Shown here in pieces: positions 28,180-39,717 of a DNA stretch of 64,000 bases. Positions within the stretch are counted from its first letter, which is position 1; each line of letters starts with the position of its first letter. Both the position numbers and the translations under genes were made by a program. The notes below the pieces were generated by a model. The model saw only the letters and a list, made by a program, of their open reading frames with translations. It did not search any database and was not told the DNA's origin. Location: positions 1 to 64,000 of the forward strand of contig NZ_JAMZNK010000015.1 of assembly GCF_027980145.1 (NCBI RefSeq), given 5' to 3'. Source of the stretch: Flavobacterium azizsancarii (GTDB lineage: Bacteria > Bacteroidota > Bacteroidia > Flavobacteriales > Flavobacteriaceae).

Positions 28180-28640
28180 TATTTTTTTGCCACGAATTGG
28201 ATGAATTTAATTGAAGTAAATTTTGAAATTTTTATACCGTAGAGGCGCACAGCAGTGCGTCTTGGTTATGTGTTTTTTTTAGCCACGAATTTCACGAATC
28301 TTCGCGAATTTTAATTGTTATGTATTTTTATGATTTGTTGCGAGATATTCACATTTTTGATCGTAGAGGCGCACAGCAGTGCGTCTTGGTTAGGTGTTTT
28401 TAGCCACGAATTTCACGAATTTTTGCGAATTGTAATTATTCTGAATTTTACCATTATGACAAATTTAATTCGTGAAAATTCGTGAAATTCGTGTCAAAAT
28501 CGATCCATTTTATTTTGATAATTGATAATTCTCTTTGAATTGCCTCCTGCTTTAGCTGGAGGTAAATTAGTATGAAAGATAAATTGGCTTTAGCCAAAAA
28601 ACAACAGCTTTGTTGTCCCAATATTCAGGTTTTATTTAAA
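28180..28640. repeat. Second repeat array of the same family, plus small hairpins
   Basis: The 700-bp gap between the DUF2339 and MIOX genes holds two more copies of GTAGAGGCGCACAGCAGTGC (28239, 28363), with GCCACGAATTTCACGAAT arms and reverse arms ending near 28495. Further right come short hairpins: CCTCC/GGAGG around 28543-28562, TTGGCTTTAGCCAA at 28584 and CAACAGCTTTGTTG near 28602. The last part of the gap is the MIOX operator. No gene is present. Confidence 0.8.
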
Positions 28641-28778
28641 TTATATTTCTCAGCTGAGATAGATGGCAATTATTTATTTGATAATTAGCCCTAAATCAAC
28701 AGGAGATCTTTATGTGTTTGAAAAAGAATTGGTTACTTAATGTTTTGTTATTAAAAAAATCACATAAATTTAAAATCT

Positions 28779-28834
28779 ATCCATGTTTTTGATGTATTAG
28801 TCCATTTTGTTCTCTAATGATAAGGCTATTTTTG
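28779..28834 (+). promoter_or_regulatory. Putative HTCS operator and promoter of the MIOX gene
   Basis: ATCCATGTTT (28779) and GTCCATTT (28800) are direct repeats 21 bp apart, and the perfect -7 element TATTTTTG (28827-28834) starts 27 bp after the second. Half-site sequences and both spacings equal those before susC. Transcription should start about 20 nt before the MIOX start codon. Confidence 0.7.
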
Positions 28835-28860
28835 TCAGGTAACATTTAATTTTAGATCTT

Positions 28861-29733
28861 ATGAAAAAGCCACTAGACAGTAATAATCCGTTGCATAATC
28901 TGGATGAATGGGAAGACGATTTGTTAGTACGATATCCGGATCCTTCTGAACCCGTAAAAGAAAAAGACGAGTTTAGAAATTATGTCGATTCAGAGAGAGT
29001 AGAAACCGTTAAGGAATTTTACAGAATAAATCATACCTATCAGACTTACGATTTTGTATGCAGTAAAGAAGCTGAATTTTTACAGTTTAATAAAAAAGAA
29101 ATGTCGATTTGGGAAGCCGTTGATTTTCTAAATACACTTGTAGACGACAGTGATCCTGATATTGATTTAGACCAGACGCAACACCTTTTACAAACTTCTG
29201 AAGCTATCAGGGCAGATGGTCATCCGGATTGGTTTGTACTGACCGGTTTTATACATGATTTAGGAAAGATTTTATGTTTGTTTGGCGAACCTCAATGGGC
29301 AGTTGTTGGCGATACATTTCCGGTAGGTTGTTCTTACTCGGATAAAATTGTATACCCTGAATTTTTTTCAGAAAATCCAGATTTTACAGATGAAAGATTT
29401 AATACTAAATTTGGTGTTTATGCTGAAAATTGCGGACTTGATAAAGTAAAAATGAGCTGGGGACACGATGAATATCTGTATCAGATTATGAAAGATTATC
29501 TGCCGGATCCTGCCTTATATATGATTCGTTATCACTCGTTTTATTCACAGCACAAAGAAAATGCCTATGCCCATTTGATGAATGAGAAAGATGTAGAAAT
29601 GTTTGACTGGGTACGCAAATTCAATCCTTACGATTTATATACAAAGGCACCCGTAAAACCAGATGTAAAAGCATTATTGCCGTATTATAAAGAATTAGTC
29701 GCTAAATATTTGCCGGAGAAAATGAAGTTTTAA
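28861..29733 (+). CDS. myo-Inositol oxygenase (MIOX)
   Basis: This 290-residue cytoplasmic protein aligns along its full length with animal and plant MIOX, for example [32 protein letters not shown] and the C-terminal block around PYDLYTK. All six di-iron ligands are present: His108, His132, Asp133, His202, His225 and Asp258. MIOX opens the ring of myo-inositol with O2 to give D-glucuronate, which enters the uronate pathway. Its length matches the family (about 285 residues). Finding the eukaryote-type enzyme in a PUL with the same operator as susC implies that the imported glycan yields free inositol. No uronate isomerase or inositol dehydrogenase is in the window. An eventual origin by transfer from a eukaryote is possible but cannot be tested here. 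Confidence 0.96.
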   Translation: MKKPLDSNNPLHNLDEWEDDLLVRYPDPSEPVKEKDEFRNYVDSERVETVKEFYRINHTYQTYDFVCSKEAEFLQFNKKEMSIWEAVDFLNTLVDDSDPDIDLDQTQHLLQTSEAIRADGHPDWFVLTGFIHDLGKILCLFGEPQWAVVGDTFPVGCSYSDKIVYPEFFSENPDFTDERFNTKFGVYAENCGLDKVKMSWGHDEYLYQIMKDYLPDPALYMIRYHSFYSQHKENAYAHLMNEKDVEMFDWVRKFNPYDLYTKAPVKPDVKALLPYYKELVAKYLPEKMKF

Positions 29734-29799
29734 ACCAAGATTGCTTATTTTTTGAATTTTATAAATCTTTCAATCTAAAGATACCTAAACCAGTAATAA

Positions 29800-32940
<3,141 letters not shown>

Positions 32941-33127
32941 TAAAGGACAATTAAAAGCAGTAAAGTACCTGTTGCTGCTTTTAATTTTCAAATTTCTGTA
33001 GTCATACAATTGCTTTTTTAGCGAATTGTATTGATGCATCATCTATACCATAAAAGGAAATAATTATAAAATTTTGATCTCACAAAAGAGGCTCAACAGG
33101 ATAAATATGCTTTTAAATAAGTACAAT

Positions 33128-34273
33128 ATGAATAAAACTATTGCAAGTGAAAGATTGGTTTCTCTGGATGCTCTGAGAGGGTTTGTTATGTTTTGGATTA
33201 TGAGCGGAGAACATATCATGCACGCGCTGGCGAAGGCTGTACCAATTCCCGTTTTTATCTGGATGTCGTCGCAATTGCACCACGCAGAGTGGAATGGGAT
33301 TACGTTTTATGATATGATCTTTCCCATCTTTTTATTTGTTGCCGGGGTTTCTATGCCGTATTCTTTCGAAAAGAAAATGAATCTGGCAGGTGTAAAAACG
33401 CCAAGAGAACTGCCAACAAAAGAAAAACAGAAAATATACAGATCGATGCTAAAACGAACTTCTATATTATTGTTTTTAGGATTTGTTGTCAACGGCTTAT
33501 TGCGTTTTGACGGGTTTGATCAAACCCGTTTTGCCAGTGTATTGGGGCGCATTGGACTTGCCTGGTTTTTTGCAGGTATGATCTATTTGAATTTTGATTT
33601 AAAAAAACAACTGATATGGTTTACAGGTATTCTGGCAGGATATTATCTGACAATGAAATTTATTCCTGTTCCTGATTTTGGAGCAGGTATTTTGACCAAA
33701 GAAGGTTCCTTAGAAGGCTATATTGATCGTTTGTTTTTGCCGGGAAGATTGCACAGCACAGTATATGATCCTGAAGGTTTGTTTTCGACAATACCAGCAA
33801 TTGCGACGGCTTTGTTGGGTGTTTTTTCAGGCACATTTTTAAAGACGGATAACTACTTTTCACGAAAGAATAAATTAACTGTCATGGTTGCTTCGGCAAT
33901 TGTTTTGATCCTAATAGGAATTATTTGGGATTATGATTTCCCGATTAATAAACATTTATGGACAAGCTCTTTTGTATGTTTTGTAGGTGGATTTAGTATT
34001 TTGTTTTTTACTTTTTTCTATCTGACAATTGATATTTTGGGATTTCATAAATGGGCATTCCCTTTACTGTTAATCGGTTCAAATTCGATTTTGATTTATA
34101 TAGCAGCAGAAGGCTTGGTAGATTTTAAATATACAGCCGATTTTGTATTTGGAGGAATCATCAAGTTCTTTCCTCTCCTTTGGCAACCCGTTTTTACAGC
34201 TTTGTCCGTAACAGTAGTGCAGCTTGTTTTGCTTTATTTTTTGTATAAGAGGAGATGGTTTTTGAAAGTTTGA
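33128..34273 (+). CDS. HGSNAT/NagX-type membrane acetyltransferase (DUF5009-like)
   Basis: The ATG at 33128 puts RLVSLDALRGF at residues 8-18, where the family usually begins; upstream starts at 33107 or TTG 33074 are possible. The 381-residue protein has about ten membrane helices. The block LHHAEWNG (His51, His52) followed by FPIFLFVAGVSMPYS matches the active-site region of heparan-alpha-glucosaminide N-acetyltransferase, where a histidine passes acetyl from cytosolic acetyl-CoA across the membrane to terminal alpha-glucosamine. Such acetylation is needed before GH89 can cut, and a GH89 is encoded in this locus. It follows the GH2 gene and precedes a sugar symporter. Acyl transfer to another sugar remains possible. 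Confidence 0.85.
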   Translation: MNKTIASERLVSLDALRGFVMFWIMSGEHIMHALAKAVPIPVFIWMSSQLHHAEWNGITFYDMIFPIFLFVAGVSMPYSFEKKMNLAGVKTPRELPTKEKQKIYRSMLKRTSILLFLGFVVNGLLRFDGFDQTRFASVLGRIGLAWFFAGMIYLNFDLKKQLIWFTGILAGYYLTMKFIPVPDFGAGILTKEGSLEGYIDRLFLPGRLHSTVYDPEGLFSTIPAIATALLGVFSGTFLKTDNYFSRKNKLTVMVASAIVLILIGIIWDYDFPINKHLWTSSFVCFVGGFSILFFTFFYLTIDILGFHKWAFPLLLIGSNSILIYIAAEGLVDFKYTADFVFGGIIKFFPLLWQPVFTALSVTVVQLVLLYFLYKRRWFLKV

Positions 34274-34274
34274 G

Positions 34275-34393
34275 AGGAAAGAGTATAGAATGAAGAGTAT
34301 AGAATAATGAGAATAGAATGATGAGAATAGAATGAAGAGAATAGATTATAGAAAGAGAGGAAAGAATAAAGAGAAAAGAGGGGGTTAAGAATA
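34275..34393 (+). repeat. Homopurine tract with four 14-bp tandem repeats
   Basis: Just after the acetyltransferase stop codon lies an almost pyrimidine-free stretch of about 115 bases. Inside it, 34287-34342 holds four head-to-tail copies of AGAATGATGAGAAT with one or two differences each. No gene or terminator is seen. The next gene starts about 100 bp further on. Confidence 0.8.
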
Positions 34394-34489
34394 ATAGGAA
34401 GACTGACTTATTTTAAGCTTTGCACTTGTTTAAAAACATACACATTTTAGAATGCACTTTACTGACTAACCAAAAATAACCACACCATT

Positions 34490-36127
34490 ATGAATGCATT
34501 ACAAACCGCAGATTACATTGTTTTCTTTATCTATTTCGTACTGGTCTCGAGTTACGGAATGTATATTTACCGAAGCAAGAAAAATGCAACAACGAGTTCT
34601 AACGAATATTTCCTTGCCGAAGGTTCTCTTACCTGGTGGGCAATTGGTGCCTCCCTGATTGCTTCTAATATTTCGGCTGAACATTTTATAGGAATGAGCG
34701 GTTCCGGTTTTGCGATTGGGCTGGCGATTGCGTCTTATGAATGGATGGCGGCTGCCACATTAATCGTTGTCGCGATATTCATCTTACCCGTTTATCTTAA
34801 AAATAAGATATTTACGATGCCGCAATTTTTGGCAAAAAGATATAGCGATACAGTGAGTACCATTATGGCCATAATCTGGCTGTTGATTTATGTATTTGTA
34901 AATCTTACCTCGATCATTTATTTAGGTGCTTTGGCCATCTCATCAATCGCACCCGTCAGCTTTCAATTTTGTGTTATCGGATTAAGTTTATTCTCTATAA
35001 TCGTTACACTAGGAGGAATGAAAGTCATAGGATATACAGATATGTTTCAGGTTATCGTATTGATTATGGGAGGTTTGGTAACCACTTATTTGTCCCTGAC
35101 CTTATTGTCAGAGCAGTTTGGTTTTGGAAAAGATATCCTGAAAGGGCTCATGGTTCTAAAAGAAGAAGCACCGGGACACCTGCATATGATCCTTGACAAA
35201 TCAAACCCTCATTATGCTGAACTTCCTGGAATCTCTGTACTTGTAGGAGGTATGCTAATCAATAATCTGGCCTATTGGGGCTGTAATCAGTATATTGTTC
35301 AGCGCGCCTTGGGAGCCGATTTAAAAACAGCCCGTAAAGGAATTTTATTTGCTGCTTTTTTGAAATTATTAGTGCCTATTATAGCTGTTTTGCCGGGGAT
35401 TGCTATGTATGTAATGCATCAAAACGGTATGTTTCAAAAAGAAATGGTAGATGCCGCAGGAGTTTTAAAACCGGATCAGGCTTATCCAACTTTAATGAAT
35501 TTATTACCGGCGGGATTAAAAGGAGTTGCCCTAGCCGCATTAACCGCAGCAATCGTAGCTTCGTTAGCAGGAAAAGCAAATAGTATTTCGACGATTTTTT
35601 CTTTAGATATTTATAAAAAGTATTTCAATAAAAATGCTTCAGAAAGAAAATTAGTCCTTACCGGAAGATGGGTCGTGATAATCGCCATGTTTATTGCTGC
35701 AATTGTTGCTCCGGCATTAAAATCATTAGATCAGGCTTATCAATTCATACAAGAGTATGTTGGTTTCTTTTCGCCGGGAGTTTTGGCTATTTTTTTATTG
35801 GGAATGTTCTGGAAGAAAACAACGCCTTCAGCCGGACTTGCGGGGGCATTGCTGACCGTACCTTTAGCAGCAGTATTAAAATTCCTGCCGGTATGGACAA
35901 ATGGTGCTTTTCCGGATTATCCTTTTTTAGACAGAATGACCATCTCGTTTTTTTTAATCGTATTGATAATGGTTGCAATTAGCCTATTAAACCCTGAAAC
36001 TAAAGAACAACAGGAAACATTAAAAATCGAAATTGATAAATCAATGTTCAGGGTTTCCTCAGAGTTTATTATTGGATCATTTATTATCAGCGGTGTATTA
36101 ATAGCATTATATACCGTCTTTTGGTAA
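34490..36127 (+). CDS. Sodium:solute symporter (SSS/SGLT family)
   Basis: This 545-residue protein has 13-14 membrane helices and SSS family blocks, among them FLAEGSLTWWAIGASLIASN near the start, ISAEHFIGMSGSGFAIG, WGCNQYIVQRALGA in the middle and AALTAAIVASLAGKANS. SSS porters import sugars, inositol, uronates or similar small molecules with sodium across the inner membrane. In this locus the likely cargo is a product of the secreted glycosidases. Because MIOX acts in the cytoplasm and needs free inositol, a sodium/myo-inositol role like that of animal SMIT is attractive but not provable from sequence. It is monocistronic or read with the acetyltransferase; the gap holds a purine repeat. 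Confidence 0.93.
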   Translation: MNALQTADYIVFFIYFVLVSSYGMYIYRSKKNATTSSNEYFLAEGSLTWWAIGASLIASNISAEHFIGMSGSGFAIGLAIASYEWMAAATLIVVAIFILPVYLKNKIFTMPQFLAKRYSDTVSTIMAIIWLLIYVFVNLTSIIYLGALAISSIAPVSFQFCVIGLSLFSIIVTLGGMKVIGYTDMFQVIVLIMGGLVTTYLSLTLLSEQFGFGKDILKGLMVLKEEAPGHLHMILDKSNPHYAELPGISVLVGGMLINNLAYWGCNQYIVQRALGADLKTARKGILFAAFLKLLVPIIAVLPGIAMYVMHQNGMFQKEMVDAAGVLKPDQAYPTLMNLLPAGLKGVALAALTAAIVASLAGKANSISTIFSLDIYKKYFNKNASERKLVLTGRWVVIIAMFIAAIVAPALKSLDQAYQFIQEYVGFFSPGVLAIFLLGMFWKKTTPSAGLAGALLTVPLAAVLKFLPVWTNGAFPDYPFLDRMTISFFLIVLIMVAISLLNPETKEQQETLKIEIDKSMFRVSSEFIIGSFIISGVLIALYTVFW

Positions 36128-36155
36128 TTTTAAATTAATAATTAACCTGTTTTCA

Positions 36156-36297
36156 ACACATAGAAACATAGATTTTTTGTAGACTTAAAAAAGGTATTTC
36201 AATTGTTTAAAATACATAAAATGAGCTGTTTAGAAGAAATATATTTCTTTTTGTATTCATATTTATACTTAAATTATATATTTCTGTGTGTTTAATA
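36156..36297. repeat. Degenerate copy of the CATAGAAACATAG inverted repeat
   Basis: The left arm ACACATAGAAACATAGATT (36156-36174) matches the copy at 8895. The right arm near 36280 (TTTCTGTGTGTTTAATAAAA) is a decayed match to the one at 9003. It fills most of the gap between the symporter and the first GH28 gene. Confidence 0.55.
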
Positions 36298-36346
36298 AAA
36301 TTTTTATGTAATACGTCTCAAAGCGTTTATTAAATAACAAAGCATT

Positions 36347-37906
36347 ATGAATAATAATAATAAGATTTTCAGAAGTTGTATCGTTTTACTTTTTCTTTTA
36401 CAGCTCAGTTTTAATGTTGAAATGCATGCCGGAAAAAGAAAAGACTATTTAGTAACTGCTTTTGGAGCTGTTGCCGATGGAAAGACATTAAATACAAAAG
36501 CAATTCAAAAAGCGATTGATGCGGCTAATAAAAATAAAGGAGGAAGAGTTGTTTTTTCAAAAGGAAAATTTTTATCAGGCAGCATCATAATAAAAAGTAA
36601 TGTCGAATTATTTTTTGAAGAAGGCGCAATTTTGTTAGGAAGTACAGACCCTAATGATTATCCAAAATTAGAAGGAGTACGAGCTTTGGTTCTGGCTCAT
36701 ACGGCAAAAAATATTGCTGTTACAGGAAAAGGAATTATTGATGGACAGGGCAGGGAACTGGCTCTGGCAGTGGACAGTCTGCACCATACAGGAGTAAAAA
36801 TAGATGCCAGTTATAATTACAGAAGACTGCGTCCCGGAGACGGAAGAGGAAAATTGGTTTCTTTCGTAAAATGCGATTCTATCACAATGAAACTTATTAC
36901 ACTAAAAAACAGTTCAGGTTGGGTACAGTGTTTTGAGCAAAGCAGTAATATCGTGGTCGATGGAATAAAAGTTGACAGCAGAGCGTATTGGAACAATGAC
37001 GGAATTGATATTGACGGATGTGAGAACGTAAGAATTACAAATTGTGACGTCAATTCTGCTGATGATGGAATTTGTCTGAAATCAGATTCTCCGGGATTGC
37101 AGAACAATAACATTTATATCGCCAACTGCACGATCAGATCGAGTGCCAATGCCGTTAAATTTGGAACAGGTTCGTATGGGAGTTTCAAAAATGTAACAAT
37201 AGAAAACATTCAGGTTTTTGATACTTTCAGGTCGGCCATTGCTATAGAATCTGTTGATGGTGCCGAAATTGAGAACATTACCGTTTCGAATATTACTGCC
37301 GTAAATACAGGAAATGCGATATTGATCAGGTTAGGCCATAGAAACGGAGACAAACCGGGTTATATTAAAAATGTTTCGATAAAAAACGTAAAAGCCCAAA
37401 TTCCTTTCGGACGCCCGGATATCGATTATGATTTACGCGGACCCGAAGTAGATTATTTCCATAATCCATTCCCTTCTTCGATTGCCGGAATCCCGGGATA
37501 TCCTATCGAAAATGTAACTCTCGAAAATATCGAAATTACATATCCCGGAAGAGCTTCAAAAGGAATGGCGTATCTGCCTTTGACCCGATTAAAAGATGTA
37601 TTGGAAAATATAAAAGGGTATCCGGAATTTACCATGTTTGGAGAATTGCCTTCATGGGGATTTTATGTTCGACACGTAAACGGAATCGTAATGAAAAATA
37701 TAAAAGTGACTCTCGAAAAAGAAGATTTCCGTCCGGCTTTTGTTTTTGATGATGTAAACGGACTTGTTATGAGGGATGTAAATGTGCCTTCGGACAAAAC
37801 GAATCAAATTATTTTTAAGGATGTTCGCTCTGATAATCTGGATGCTGCGGCTTTAAAAAGAAAAATAGAACCCGAACAAAATACGTTTGTCTTGCCATCA
37901 AAATAA
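36347..37906 (+). CDS. Secreted divergent GH28 (polygalacturonase-like) beta-helix protein
   Basis: This 519-residue protein has an N-terminal signal (ending near MHAG), then the pectate_lyase_3-like start YLVTAFGAVADGKTLNTKAIQKAID and a right-handed beta-helix. The GH28 acids are present: Asp218 in NNDGIDIDG and Asp239/Asp240 in ADDGICLKS. The usual GHG histidine motif is replaced by SSANAVKFGTGSYG, where the lysine of the RIK motif may be retained. Classical GH28 enzymes hydrolyse alpha-1,4-galacturonan; divergent ones include exo-acting galacturonidases and rhamnogalacturonan enzymes. The target here is uncertain. The protein is paired with a second divergent GH28 235 bp downstream, which may act on a different linkage of the same glycan. 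Confidence 0.85.
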   Translation: MNNNNKIFRSCIVLLFLLQLSFNVEMHAGKRKDYLVTAFGAVADGKTLNTKAIQKAIDAANKNKGGRVVFSKGKFLSGSIIIKSNVELFFEEGAILLGSTDPNDYPKLEGVRALVLAHTAKNIAVTGKGIIDGQGRELALAVDSLHHTGVKIDASYNYRRLRPGDGRGKLVSFVKCDSITMKLITLKNSSGWVQCFEQSSNIVVDGIKVDSRAYWNNDGIDIDGCENVRITNCDVNSADDGICLKSDSPGLQNNNIYIANCTIRSSANAVKFGTGSYGSFKNVTIENIQVFDTFRSAIAIESVDGAEIENITVSNITAVNTGNAILIRLGHRNGDKPGYIKNVSIKNVKAQIPFGRPDIDYDLRGPEVDYFHNPFPSSIAGIPGYPIENVTLENIEITYPGRASKGMAYLPLTRLKDVLENIKGYPEFTMFGELPSWGFYVRHVNGIVMKNIKVTLEKEDFRPAFVFDDVNGLVMRDVNVPSDKTNQIIFKDVRSDNLDAAALKRKIEPEQNTFVLPSK

Positions 37907-38141
37907 ATTTAATTACCAAAACTCACAAAGTAATTTTAGAGTCTGCCGTGTAGACACGAATAGTATGAATCAATTATAAACATGGATTTGCTTCGACTAA
38001 TTCGCGCAAATTTCAATTACGTTAACCTACTTTGTGAAATTAATTTCATAAAGTAATTAGTGACAATTAGTAAAATACGTGTTTATTTTAGACTGATGTC
38101 CATGCGTTCGTTTTAAAGCAATCTTTTAATAAAAAAATAAA

Positions 38142-39590
38142 ATGATAAAGAAACTTATAATCGCTATAATACTTTTTTGTCTTTCCTTGACCGCTTCAGC
38201 ACAAAAGGTCTATAATATAAAAAAATACGGAGCCAAAGGAGATGGAAAAACCAATGATGCGGCGGCAATTCAAAAAGCAATAGATGCCTGTAGTAAAACA
38301 GGTGGAAGAGTATTAATACCCGCACCATTTACTTTTTTGGCAGGACCAATTAATGTAAAATCAGGGATTAATGTTCATCTGGAAGCAGGCGCTAAATTAT
38401 TGGCAAGTCCGGATGAAAAACTATATACCAAAAGTGCATTTCGCAGTAATCCCGGAGAAGGAACCATCTGGATTGGTGGCGAAAATGTAGAAAATTTCAG
38501 CATTAGCGGAACGGGAGAAATAGACGGAAACGGGATTTCTTTTATGGGAGAGGAACTCGAAGATTCTTATGTTTTGAAACCTTTTACAGTCTTAGATCCA
38601 AGACCGCATGTGCTGACTATTATTGGCGGAAAAAATATCAGGATTAGAGATGTTCATATCGGTAATTCTGCTTATTGGACGATTCACCTTGTAGGCTGTA
38701 ATGATGTTGTCATTAGTGGTATTACATTACTCAATAGTCTGAAAGTCCGCAATAGCGATGGTATCGATTTAGATCATTGCAAGAATGTGCGTATCAGCGA
38801 TTGTTATATCGAAAGTGGCGATGATTGCATCTGTCTGAAAAACAGACGTGAATTTGAAGAATTTGGCGCTTGCGAAAACATAACCGTTACCAATTGTACT
38901 ATGACCAGCAGCAGCTGTGCGATCAAAATTGGTTCAGAAAATATGGATGCGATCAGACAGGTTGTGTTCAATAATTGCATCATTAAAAACAGCAATCGTG
39001 CATTAGGAATTCAAAATCGAGATGAAGGAACCGTAAGCGACATTTTATTTTCGAATATAATTATCGAAGCAAAATTAACCACAGATACCTGGTGGGGAAA
39101 AGCAGAACCTATCTATATTACGGCATATCGCAGGGCAAAAGGAAATCATAAAGATGCAAACTGGCGTTTTCCAAAAGATGCTGTTGAGGGAAAAGTGGGT
39201 GAAATAAAAAACATCTATTTTAGCAATATTCAATGCACAGGAGAAAATGGAGTATATGTAAGTGCAGAATCAAAAGACAAAATAAAAAATATTGTGTTTG
39301 ATAATGTCAGCGTTTTTATTGATAAAACAACCCCGCATCAAGGCGGTATTTATGATCGTCGTCCGTCTGATTTAGAAGGTTTTGTAAAAGGAAGCACCGC
39401 CGGTTTTTATTTTGATTCGGCAGAAAAAATAAAAATGCAGAACTGTTCCGTAGAATGGGGAAAAAATAAACCGGATTATTTTACTTATGCAGTCGAAAGT
39501 AAAAATGTAGATGCGTTAATCATTAATAATCTCGAAGGGCAATCAGCATTTCCTGAGAAGTTAGAAGCGGTAAAAAAGAGTAAAAAATAA
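38142..39590 (+). CDS. Secreted divergent GH28 beta-helix glycosidase
   Basis: This 482-residue protein has a signal peptide (MIKKLIIAIILFCLSLTASAQ) and a typical GH28 start (KKYGAKGDGKTNDAAAIQKA). Asp206 in NSDGIDLD and Asp227/Asp228 in GDDCICLKN fit the catalytic acids. As in the preceding GH28, the GHG histidine is missing: the equivalent region reads SSSCAIKIGSE, which keeps the IK. The two GH28 proteins are clearly different, so they are not a recent duplication. A GTCCATG sequence at 38098 resembles the second half-site of the HTCS operator, but the first half-site and -7 box are not convincing. Exo-acting removal of alpha-uronic acid is the likely general role. Confidence 0.88.
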   Translation: MIKKLIIAIILFCLSLTASAQKVYNIKKYGAKGDGKTNDAAAIQKAIDACSKTGGRVLIPAPFTFLAGPINVKSGINVHLEAGAKLLASPDEKLYTKSAFRSNPGEGTIWIGGENVENFSISGTGEIDGNGISFMGEELEDSYVLKPFTVLDPRPHVLTIIGGKNIRIRDVHIGNSAYWTIHLVGCNDVVISGITLLNSLKVRNSDGIDLDHCKNVRISDCYIESGDDCICLKNRREFEEFGACENITVTNCTMTSSSCAIKIGSENMDAIRQVVFNNCIIKNSNRALGIQNRDEGTVSDILFSNIIIEAKLTTDTWWGKAEPIYITAYRRAKGNHKDANWRFPKDAVEGKVGEIKNIYFSNIQCTGENGVYVSAESKDKIKNIVFDNVSVFIDKTTPHQGGIYDRRPSDLEGFVKGSTAGFYFDSAEKIKMQNCSVEWGKNKPDYFTYAVESKNVDALIINNLEGQSAFPEKLEAVKKSKK

Positions 39591-39717
39591 ACTCGTTTTT
39601 TTCAAATAGCCAGATATGTGTATTATTAGCTAAGTGAAATACTTTTTTTAAGTTTACAATAGCCTATGTTTCGATATGTTAAAATTAATTTCAATAGATT
39701 CAATTCAAAATAATAAA

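Noticed and set aside
35668..35982. 104-codon frame on the + strand inside the symporter gene.
   Set aside because: It is in an alternative frame of a conserved membrane protein and has the composition of a frame shadow.
38077..38132. A possible fourth HTCS operator before the second GH28 gene (GTCCATG at 38098).
   Set aside because: The upstream half-site at 38077 reads ACGTGT and no TAnnTT box lies 27 bp downstream, so only one of three parts fits.
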